NCBI GenBank assembly: GCA_963665915.2 | Contig: CAXXSG010000007.1 | Span: 1 to 64,000 of the forward strand | Reading direction: 5' to 3' | Origin: JAFGRU01 sp963665915 | GTDB taxonomy: Bacteria > Desulfobacterota > Desulfuromonadia > Desulfuromonadales > JAAYDE01 | DNA length: 64,000 bases | Shown here: in pieces, positions 27,776 through 35,062 of the stretch | How the letters are laid out: the number at the start of each line of letters is the position of its first letter | How positions within the stretch are numbered: the stretch's first letter is position 1 | The notes under the pieces: generated by a model | What the model was told of the DNA's origin: nothing | Seen by the model: only the letters and a program-made list of their open reading frames with translations | Databases searched by the model: none | Made by a program: the position numbers and the translations under genes

Positions 27776-28136
27776 TTTTTTTGTTCTCTCTGCGTCTTAG
27801 CGGTAGAAATAGGATTTAACCGCAAAGGACGCGAAGAACGCAGAGGGAAAATCGAGCTTTGGGCTTGGTTGAAAGAAAGGCTTCTGGTTCTTCAGCTATT
27901 TAAAGTCGTAAGGTTAAAAATCAGGGGATAAAGATTTTGGTGTTCTCGGCGAACTCTGCGATCTCAGCGGTAGAGCTAGGATTTAACCGCCGAGGACGCG
28001 AAGCACGCGGAGGGAAAACCCAAATCTGGGATTTGAATTGAATAGGATCTTAAACTTTCTTTGGTTAAGGCAAGAGGTTCGCATTGGTTTGGTTTCTTTG
28101 CGATCTCTGCGTTCTCAGCGGTAAAAAAGAATTGTT
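27776..28136. repeat. repeat block between GxxExxY gene and manB
   Basis: Alternating arms of the same repeat family: TTCTCTCTGCGTCTTAGCGG (27783-27802), AACCGCAAAGGACGCGAAGA (from 27818), TCGGCGAACTCTGCGATCTC (about 27946), AACCGCCGAGGACGCGAAGC (from 27983) and CTTTGCGATCTCTGCGTTCT (about 28096). The last abuts the manB start. Confidence 0.75.
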
Positions 28137-29492
28137 ATGAGTTTATCTTGCTTCAAAGCTTATGATATTCGCGGGAGAGTTCCTGACGACCTGAACGAGG
28201 AGGTTGCCTGGGGGATTGGCCGGGCTTATGCGGAATGGCTCAAGCCCCAAAGGGTGGTGGTCGGAAGAGATATCCGATTATCCAGTGAAGCGCTGGCCCA
28301 AGCTCTCTCAAAGGGGCTGATGGCTGGTGGGGCGGATGTGTACGATATCGGGTTGTGCGGAACGGAAGAGGTTTATTTCTCAACCTTTCATTTTCAGATG
28401 GATGGCGGCATCATGGTGACTGCCAGCCATAATCCTGCGGATTATAACGGCATGAAACTGGTGCGAGAAGATTCGAGGCCTATCAGCGGTGACAGTGGTC
28501 TGGATAAAATCCGTCACATGGTTGAAGATTCAAAATTTAGGGAAGTGAAAAGATCAGGAAACCAGCACACGTTGGACCACCGTGCCGCCTACATTGAGCA
28601 CCTGTTGGGATATATCGAGTCGCTTCACCTGAAACCATTAAAAATAGTGGTCAACAGCGGTAACGGTTGCGCCGGGCCGGTGCTGGATCTTCTGGCGGAA
28701 AAACTGCCGTTTGAATTCATGCGGGTACAGCATCAACCGGACGGTACTTTCCCCAACGGTATCCCCAACCCCCTTCTTCCTGAAAACCGATCAGTGACTT
28801 CGGAAGCGGTTCGCAAACATGGCGCTGATTTTGGCATAGCCTGGGACGGGGATTTTGATCGATGTTTCCTTTTCGATGAACGTGGGGATTTTATCGAAGG
28901 CTATTATCTGGTCGGTTTGCTGGCCGAGATGTTTTTGGGTAAAAATCCAGGTGCCGCAATCATCCACGATCCGCGCTTAACCTGGAATACCATCGATGTT
29001 GTCCGACGTTGTGGTGGTGTGCCTGTCCAATGCAAAACCGGCCATGCTTTTATCAAGGAACGTATGCGTCGTGAGGACGCCGTCTATGGCGGCGAGATGA
29101 GTGCTCATCATTATTTCCGGGATTTTGCCTATTGTGACAGTGGCATGATCCCCTGGCTGGTGGTGGCGGAGGTTCTTTCCAAAACAGGGAAAACTCTTTC
29201 ATCTTTGGTTGCTGAGAGGATGAAGCTGTTTCCTGTTTCCGGAGAGATCAACCGTCGACTGGCGGATCCTCAGGCTGCCATAGCGCGGGTGGAAGCTGCT
29301 TTTCCCGACGGTCGGATCGTTCGTGCAGACGGTTTGGGAATGGAGTTTGCCGACTGGCGCTTCAATCTTCGCTCTTCCAACACTGAACCTGTCGTGCGGC
29401 TTAATGTCGAAGCAAGGTCAAAAGAAGAACTCATGCAGAGTCGAACCCAGCAGATCTTACAGATTTTAGATGAAAAGCAACCTGCTTTTTAA
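28137..29492 (+). CDS. manB: phosphomannomutase
   Basis: Alpha-D-phosphohexomutase converting mannose-6-phosphate to mannose-1-phosphate for ManC. Starts SCFKAYDIRGRVPDDLNEE. The phosphoserine loop is VTASHNPADYNGMK (Ser about residue 97), the metal-binding loop is AWDGDFDRCF, the sugar-binding loop is GGEMSAHHYF and the phosphate-binding loop is RSSNTEPVVRLNVE. The GEMSAHH wording fits a mannose/glucose enzyme of the CpsG/AlgC type. 451 aa, standard. It is separated from manC by repeats and the GxxExxY gene, an apparently split operon. Confidence 0.94.
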   Translation: MSLSCFKAYDIRGRVPDDLNEEVAWGIGRAYAEWLKPQRVVVGRDIRLSSEALAQALSKGLMAGGADVYDIGLCGTEEVYFSTFHFQMDGGIMVTASHNPADYNGMKLVREDSRPISGDSGLDKIRHMVEDSKFREVKRSGNQHTLDHRAAYIEHLLGYIESLHLKPLKIVVNSGNGCAGPVLDLLAEKLPFEFMRVQHQPDGTFPNGIPNPLLPENRSVTSEAVRKHGADFGIAWDGDFDRCFLFDERGDFIEGYYLVGLLAEMFLGKNPGAAIIHDPRLTWNTIDVVRRCGGVPVQCKTGHAFIKERMRREDAVYGGEMSAHHYFRDFAYCDSGMIPWLVVAEVLSKTGKTLSSLVAERMKLFPVSGEINRRLADPQAAIARVEAAFPDGRIVRADGLGMEFADWRFNLRSSNTEPVVRLNVEARSKEELMQSRTQQILQILDEKQPAF

Positions 29493-29618
29493 AAGATGGC
29501 TTTTTGGTTTGCCACCAAAATTTGCATATAAATCATCTCTCAATTATTCTGTCGTTTAAGGATAGCAACAGTACCTAGATATCAAACAAGAAAATTATTA
29601 TCCCTTCCCAGGCTTGGA

Positions 29619-31676
29619 ATGTCTCAAACTTATCTTTCGATAGCTGTAATTTGTTCAATCCTTCTTTTCAGTTTATATCTTTTTGCAAAAAAAAGAGGAC
29701 AATACAGCGCCCTTCTCCTCATGGGGGGATTGTTTTGTTGCCTGGGTATTGAGTTTTTCGACTACATGGTTTTGCAGCAGCCGGAAAAGTTGTTTTTTTG
29801 GAAAAGAGGTGTTCTGACATGTGAATCCTTGCTTCCGCTTTTGTGGCTTTCCTACTCGATATTTTTTGCCAGGAAAGGAGGGCTAAAAACGTTAACTGTT
29901 TTTCAGAAGTCTGCTCTTGTCTTTCCTCTGTTATTTGTACCCATCCCATTTTTATTTCCACCCGAAGCGTTGTTTTATGCGCCGGACTTTCCGTCTGAAA
30001 AGCTGATTTTTCTGAACGCCCCCGGATATACTTTCTATTTTTGTCTGCTTCTTTTGCTGGTCCTGATTCTGGCTAATTTGGAGAGGGACATAATGGCTTT
30101 GCCGGCCCAGGAACGATATCGAGTAAAATTCGAAATTGTGGGTGCTGGCCTCATCATGGCCATGCTGATTGTATATTACAGCCAGGGTCTTTTATACCGA
30201 ACACTTAATATGGCCTTAATCCCGGAGCGCAGTGTTGTCGTGCTGCTCGGAATAGGCCTTATGTTTTACTCTTTTGCCCGGCGGGGGGGGTTGACGAGGC
30301 TTTATGTTTCCAGGGATATTGCCTACCGGTCGGTTGTCGTTTTGATTGTTGGGAGCTATTTTATTGTATTAGGCCTGCTCGGGGAAGGGATGCGCTACCT
30401 GGGGAGTTCTTCCCAAGAGGGCTTTTTCTATTTTATCGCTTTTCTGGGAGGCCTATTTACCGTTGTTTTGGTGTTGTCGGAGACCTTGAAAAGGAAACTG
30501 AAGGTCTTTTTTCATAAAAATTTTTATCAGCAGAAATATGATTACCGTAACCAGTGGCAACAGTTCACAAACAGGATTTCCTCGCTGTATGACTTAAATG
30601 AGCTTCAGGAGGCGATCCTGGCCTTTTTTTGTGAGACATTTTCAATTCAGGGGGCATCTCTTTTTCTTTGTGATGACGATCGAAAAAAATATATCTGTCT
30701 GGCAAAACGGGAAATGGCTATTACTGACCAGATTTTTTCCTGTGAAAATTCTTTGATGGCCTGCCTGGCGGGCAAGGACTGGGTTTTCAGTGTTCGGGAT
30801 GATAATCCGGATGTCCATAACGAGAATCGACTCTTTTTTGAAAGGTTTGAAGTTTCCTTTATCATTCCGCTGAAATTTGAAGAGAGGCTTGAGGGTTTTA
30901 TTGTGCTGGGCCGTTGGATCAACCCGGATGAAAAGGTGATCTTTGAAGATTATGACCTGATGAAAATTCTAGCCCGTCAGGCGATTAACAGCCTGATGAG
31001 CCAGCGGCTCTCTGAACAGCTATCCGCCCAGCGTGAAATGGCGGCCATTGGAAAAATTTCGACTTTTGTGGTTCATGATCTCAAAAACCTGGTTTCTTCT
31101 CTGGGGATGATGACGGAAAACGCCAGAGATTATATTAATGAGCCGGAATTTCAACAAGACATGTTGGGAACTCTTTCCGGCACGGTCGAAAAAATGAAAA
31201 ACCTGATCTCCCGTCTCAAAAACTTTCAGGCGAACAAAGCTCTGGATCTGGTACCTTGTGATCTCAGAGAGATTTCACTGGAATGCGCCAGGACCTTCCA
31301 CAACGGTACCGTTGAAGTTTCGGGAGAACCGACCCGTGTTAATGGCGATCCGGCGGAGCTTCAAAAGGTGGTATTTAATCTGATCCTTAATGGAGTTGAG
31401 GCGAGTGACAACAGTAGTCCTGTGCGGGTTGTTACAGGGAAAGACAATAATGCTTTTTTGCGGGTCATCGACCGGGGAGCGGGGATTTCCGAAGAATTTA
31501 TCCGGAGTCACCTGTTTAAACCTTTTGAGACCACCAAGAAAAAAGGTTTTGGGATTGGCCTCTATCAATGTCGCAATATCATTGAGGCTCATGGCGGACG
31601 AATCGAAGTGAAGAGTGAGGAAGGAAAAGGTACGGAGTTTTCTGTTTATCTACCTCTTCTTTCAGTAGAAGTTTAA
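29619..31676 (+). CDS. prsK: PEP-CTERM/exosortase-system sensor histidine kinase PrsK
   Basis: Membrane sensor kinase of 685 aa. About eight hydrophobic helices occupy residues 1-290, with no large periplasmic domain. A GAF-type domain follows (about 315-455; ASLFLCDDDRKKYICLAK, FIIPLKFEERLEGFIVLGR). The dimerisation/phosphoacceptor segment is STFVVHDLKNLVSSLGMM with His486, and the ATPase part has VFNLILNGVEAS (N box), VIDRGAGIS (G1) and GFGIGLYQCRNIIEAHGG (G2). This architecture is diagnostic of PrsK, the kinase paired with PrsR in organisms with the exosortase A system. prsR follows after the dehydrogenase gene. The signal sensed is unknown. It implies that exosortase and PEP-CTERM proteins exist elsewhere in the genome. 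Confidence 0.9.
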   Translation: MSQTYLSIAVICSILLFSLYLFAKKRGQYSALLLMGGLFCCLGIEFFDYMVLQQPEKLFFWKRGVLTCESLLPLLWLSYSIFFARKGGLKTLTVFQKSALVFPLLFVPIPFLFPPEALFYAPDFPSEKLIFLNAPGYTFYFCLLLLLVLILANLERDIMALPAQERYRVKFEIVGAGLIMAMLIVYYSQGLLYRTLNMALIPERSVVVLLGIGLMFYSFARRGGLTRLYVSRDIAYRSVVVLIVGSYFIVLGLLGEGMRYLGSSSQEGFFYFIAFLGGLFTVVLVLSETLKRKLKVFFHKNFYQQKYDYRNQWQQFTNRISSLYDLNELQEAILAFFCETFSIQGASLFLCDDDRKKYICLAKREMAITDQIFSCENSLMACLAGKDWVFSVRDDNPDVHNENRLFFERFEVSFIIPLKFEERLEGFIVLGRWINPDEKVIFEDYDLMKILARQAINSLMSQRLSEQLSAQREMAAIGKISTFVVHDLKNLVSSLGMMTENARDYINEPEFQQDMLGTLSGTVEKMKNLISRLKNFQANKALDLVPCDLREISLECARTFHNGTVEVSGEPTRVNGDPAELQKVVFNLILNGVEASDNSSPVRVVTGKDNNAFLRVIDRGAGISEEFIRSHLFKPFETTKKKGFGIGLYQCRNIIEAHGGRIEVKSEEGKGTEFSVYLPLLSVEV

Positions 31677-31709
31677 GCTTTGGCTTACATCAAAAAAATG
31701 GAGTAAAAA

Positions 31710-33044
31710 ATGGATATTAGCGTTGTTGGCGTTGGATATGTTGGACTTGTCACCGGGACCTGTTTCGCTGAAATGGGCCACAATGTAACCTGCGTTGATG
31801 TAGATATTGACAGAATTCAAAATTTAAAAAAAGGCATTATTCCTATATATGAACCTGGCTTGCAATCCATGGTTGTCAGCAACGTTCAGCAGGGCCGTTT
31901 AAAATTTACGACCTCTCTGGCTGGGGCCATGGAAACAAGCGATGTACATTTCATTGCCGTGGGAACACCGCCCGGCGAGGATGGTTCCGCGGATATGCAA
32001 TATGTTCTGGAGGTTGCCGGAGAAATCGGCCGGAACATGGACCGTTACTCTGTGGTGGTCAACAAGTCGACCGTTCCTGTCGGAACCGCTGAGAGGGTAC
32101 GAAATGTTATCTGCGATGAGTTGAAGAAGCGGGGAGCAGATGTTGAATTTGATGTTGTCAGTAACCCCGAGTTTCTTAAAGAAGGTTCGGCAGTTGATGA
32201 TTTTATGAAACCTGATCGAGTGGTTGTGGGTATTGACAGTGAACGTGCACAGGAAATCATGCACCAGCTTTATGCCGAATTTACCCGGAAAAGTGATCGT
32301 GTCCTTTTTTTGGGTATCAAAGAAGCGGAAATGACCAAATATGCGGCCAATTGCATGCTCGCTACAAAAATATCTTTTATGAACGAGATTTCCGTTCTTT
32401 GTGACCATTTTGGTGTGGATGTGGAACAGGTCAGGACAGGGATCGGATCGGATAGCCGCATAGGTTATTCGTTTATTTATCCGGGGTGCGGTTATGGAGG
32501 CTCCTGTTTCCCAAAAGATGTCAAGGCCTTGGTCCATATGGCCAAAGAATGCCGGATCGAACCTTTGGTCCTGAATGCTGTGGAAGAAAGAAATGCCCTG
32601 CAAAAGCAGGTTCTCCATGAAAAGATAGTATCCCGCTTCGGAGAAGACCTTTCAGGTTTGACTTTTGGTGTATGGGGCCTGGCATTTAAACCGGGTACGG
32701 ATGATATGCGGGAGGCGACATCTACCGTATTATTGAAACAGTTACAGGCTTCCGGCGCCCGTGTGAAAGCGTATGATCCCGAAGCCATGGATTCGGCACG
32801 GAATGAATTGCCCGGGCAGTGGTTTGAAAACGATTTTCTGATACTGACCGAGCACCAGTACAGCGCCCTGGAAGGGGTCGATGCGATGGTTCTGGTGACG
32901 GAGTGGAAGCCCTTTCGCCATCCCGATTTTAAAGCAATGAAAAAAATGATGAAACAGGCAGTGATTTTCGATGGCAGAAATCAATACGATCCTTCACTTT
33001 TGAAGCGTGACGGGTTTGAGTATTTCGGTATTGGTCGGTCCTGA
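31710..33044 (+). CDS. ugd: UDP-glucose/GDP-mannose 6-dehydrogenase family enzyme (probably UDP-glucose)
   Basis: Oxidises a nucleotide sugar at C6 in two NAD-dependent steps, probably UDP-glucose to UDP-glucuronate. N-terminal Rossmann loop GVGYVGLVTG; VNKSTVPVGT; NPEFLKEGSAVDDF, typical of UDP-glucose enzymes; the active-site cysteine is in GCGYGGSCFPKD (Cys266); the C-terminal domain has WGLAFKPGTDDMREATS. 444 aa. The ATG lies 33 bases after prsK, and prsR follows. GDP-mannose as substrate is the main alternative, given manB/manC nearby, but the NPEFLKEG wording favours UDP-glucose. Confidence 0.92.
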   Translation: MDISVVGVGYVGLVTGTCFAEMGHNVTCVDVDIDRIQNLKKGIIPIYEPGLQSMVVSNVQQGRLKFTTSLAGAMETSDVHFIAVGTPPGEDGSADMQYVLEVAGEIGRNMDRYSVVVNKSTVPVGTAERVRNVICDELKKRGADVEFDVVSNPEFLKEGSAVDDFMKPDRVVVGIDSERAQEIMHQLYAEFTRKSDRVLFLGIKEAEMTKYAANCMLATKISFMNEISVLCDHFGVDVEQVRTGIGSDSRIGYSFIYPGCGYGGSCFPKDVKALVHMAKECRIEPLVLNAVEERNALQKQVLHEKIVSRFGEDLSGLTFGVWGLAFKPGTDDMREATSTVLLKQLQASGARVKAYDPEAMDSARNELPGQWFENDFLILTEHQYSALEGVDAMVLVTEWKPFRHPDFKAMKKMMKQAVIFDGRNQYDPSLLKRDGFEYFGIGRS

Positions 33045-33232
33045 CCGTCGGGAAAAGGTTACTCGTTGGTTGATGGCTTCGCGCTGACCATTCAAAGGGG
33101 CGTATAAACCCGTCCGTGGTGGGTCCAGGCGCCAGACACCCCTTCTATGGGCGCCGCGGGGCCATTGTTCTGAACAGTTACGAATTTAGAAGGTTTCCTA
33201 AATGAAGCTTGTTTCCCAGGAGAATTGATTTG

Positions 33233-34615
33233 ATGGAAAAACTTCTTTCAGTCGAAGATAGCCAGGAAATTCAGAAACAGCTCAAATGGGGTCTTGGAAA
33301 AGACTATAAAATTTTCCAGGCAGGCAACGTATCTGAGGCACTCTCCCTTTTTGAAACCCACCAGCCCAAGGTAGTGACTCTTGATCTGGGCCTTCCACCG
33401 GACGCCGATGGTTCAATTGAGGGATTTCGCTGCCTGGAAGCCATCATGCAGCAGGCACCAACAACTAAAGTGATTGTATTGACAGGAAATGAAGAAAGGG
33501 AAAGTGCTCTTCGTGCAATTCGGATGGGAGCTTATGATTTTTACTCAAAACCGATTAACCTGGATGAATTGAGAGTTATTTTAGGACGTGCTTTTCACCT
33601 TTCCAGTCTGGAAGAGGAAAATCAGCAACTTCATACCGTCCTTTCCGATGGAGGCGGAGAGCTTCAGGGTATATTCGGTCAATGCCCCAAGATGGTTGAT
33701 GTGTTCAATACCATCAACAAAGTGTCTTCCAGTGATATCCCGGTTCTTATCCTAGGTGACAGCGGCACGGGAAAGGAAATGGTTGCGAGCGCCATCCATC
33801 AGAAAAGTCTGCGAAAAAAAGGGCCCTTCATCCCTATCAACTGTGGCGCTATCCCTGAAAATCTTCTTGAATCCGAACTTTTCGGGCATGAGAAAGGCTC
33901 CTTTACCGGTGCCCATGGGAGAGTCCAGGGGAAATTCGAATATGCGCATGGCGGAACGCTGTTTCTGGACGAAATTGGTGAAATGCCGTTGGCTTTGCAG
34001 GTTAAAGTTTTGAGGTTTCTGCAGGAAAAGGTTATTCAGAGGGTTGGCGGAAGAGACAATATAGAGGTGGATGCCAGAATCATATCTGCAACCAATATCG
34101 ATACGAAGCAGGCTATTGAAGAAGGAAAATTCCGGGAAGACCTTTTCTACCGGATCGGCGGGGTCACAATTAATCTTCCGCCCTTATGTGAAAGAGAAAA
34201 AGACATTTTTTTCTTAGCGCATTTATTTCTCAGGCGTTTTAGTGAAACGCTGAATAAAAGAGTCCGGGGCTTCAGTATGGCGTCTCTGAACAGGATGGAA
34301 GGATATTCGTGGCCAGGGAATGTTCGGGAGTTGGAGAACAGGGTAAAAAGAGCTGTTGTCATGGCCGAATCCACAATTATAGAGCCGAAGGATCTGGATT
34401 TTGTGGAAGCCGAGACAACACCCGGACCAAAAAAAGAAAATTTTACCTTGGAAATGACAACACTGAAAGAAGCCAGGGAGCGAATCGAAAGAGAAATGGT
34501 TATCGCCGCCCTGGAAAGGCAGAAAGGCAACGTAGTCAAAACGGCTGAGGTCCTTGGTGTCAGTCGGCCCACCCTTTATGATCTGATGAAGAAGCACGGC
34601 CTTCATCAACCCTGA
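33233..34615 (+). CDS. prsR: sigma-54-dependent response regulator PrsR
   Basis: NtrC-type activator of 460 aa. Receiver domain (residues 1-125) with phosphoacceptor Asp51 in VVTLDLGLPPDAD and a lysine in YDFYSKPIN. AAA+ domain (about 145-375) with Walker A GDSGTGKE, a sigma-54-contact loop reading GSFTGA instead of the usual GAFTGA, Walker B GGTLFLDEIGEM, and the R-finger region. The C-terminal Fis-type helix-turn-helix is GNVVKTAEVLGVSRPTLYDLMKKHG. I place the start at ATG 33233 after a CCAGGAGA ribosome site rather than the in-frame TTG at 33209. Together with PrsK it should drive sigma-54 promoters; candidates lie at 34987, 38337 and 11154. Confidence 0.92.
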   Translation: MEKLLSVEDSQEIQKQLKWGLGKDYKIFQAGNVSEALSLFETHQPKVVTLDLGLPPDADGSIEGFRCLEAIMQQAPTTKVIVLTGNEERESALRAIRMGAYDFYSKPINLDELRVILGRAFHLSSLEEENQQLHTVLSDGGGELQGIFGQCPKMVDVFNTINKVSSSDIPVLILGDSGTGKEMVASAIHQKSLRKKGPFIPINCGAIPENLLESELFGHEKGSFTGAHGRVQGKFEYAHGGTLFLDEIGEMPLALQVKVLRFLQEKVIQRVGGRDNIEVDARIISATNIDTKQAIEEGKFREDLFYRIGGVTINLPPLCEREKDIFFLAHLFLRRFSETLNKRVRGFSMASLNRMEGYSWPGNVRELENRVKRAVVMAESTIIEPKDLDFVEAETTPGPKKENFTLEMTTLKEARERIEREMVIAALERQKGNVVKTAEVLGVSRPTLYDLMKKHGLHQP

Positions 34616-34657
34616 TCATTGAAAAAAGCTCGTTGCTTGAAAAAATGGATTTGATTA

Positions 34658-34677
34658 AAAAACTCTTTTGAGTTTTT
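34658..34677 (+). terminator. intrinsic terminator after prsR
   Basis: AAAAACTC-TTTT-GAGTTTTT: an 8-bp stem with the T-run built into its 3' arm, 43 bases after the prsR stop. GC-poor, so moderate strength. Confidence 0.6.
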
Positions 34678-34691
34678 CCATCTGAATTTTC

Positions 34692-34705
34692 GGAAAAAAA
34701 CTTCC
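34692..34705. promoter_or_regulatory. candidate PrsR box, distal copy
   Basis: GGAAAAAAACTTCC, imperfect inverted repeat 282 bases before the -24/-12 promoter at 34987. It resembles the proximal site at 34854 (GGAAAAAACTTCC). Confidence 0.35.
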
Positions 34706-34715
34706 CCACTTTCGC

Positions 34716-34757
34716 TTCAATCACATTTGTCTCCAACTTGAGACAAATGTGATTGAA
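34716..34757. promoter_or_regulatory. perfect 18-bp inverted repeat
   Basis: Arms 34716-34733 (containing CACATTTGTCTC) and 34740-34757 (GAGACAAATGTG...) are exact reverse complements around the loop CAACTT. No T-run follows on the plus strand, so it is not a standard terminator. It lies between the prsR terminator and the sigma-54 promoter of the secreted-protein gene and could be a regulator site or an RNA hairpin. Confidence 0.75.
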
Positions 34758-34853
34758 CACCATAATTGTCTATCTAAAAAAAACCTCCTTCCGCCTTTTT
34801 TTCAAAAAATCAACATAATATTATCTAGTTAATCAGTGTCGCCAGATGGCATC

Positions 34854-34866
34854 GGAAAAAACTTCC
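34854..34866. promoter_or_regulatory. candidate PrsR box, proximal copy
   Basis: GGAAAAAACTTCC, centred about 127 bases upstream of the sigma-54 promoter. Just downstream are two further GGAG-type imperfect palindromes (GGAGGGTGTTTCC and GGAGTGTCTCC, about 34874-34910), which could be alternative activator sites. Confidence 0.4.
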
Positions 34867-34986
34867 AAGTTCCGGAGGGTGTTTCCAATGCAAAGGAGTG
34901 TCTCCAAACCTGATATAAAAAAACTTTAAAAACCAATAAGTTAAAAAATTCCATGTTTTTTTTCTTCTCGTTTTTTCAATAAAGAG

Positions 34987-35002
34987 TGGCACACAATCTG
35001 CC
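34987..35002 (+). promoter_or_regulatory. sigma-54 (-24/-12) promoter
   Basis: TGGCAC-ACAAT-CTGCC: a full -24 box, the correct 5-base spacer, and a -12 box with one change from TTGC. Expected start of transcription is about 35013, leaving a 50-base leader with a GAGGAGGG ribosome site before ATG 35063. Confidence 0.8.
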
Positions 35003-35062
35003 TATAACTGGTTTGGAAAAGTGTTGGTGCTTAAAGATTTGAAAAGAAGTTGAGGAGGGAAA

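Noticed and set aside
34716..34757. Terminator of prsR
   Set aside because: No T-run follows the stem, and a better candidate is at 34658-34677.
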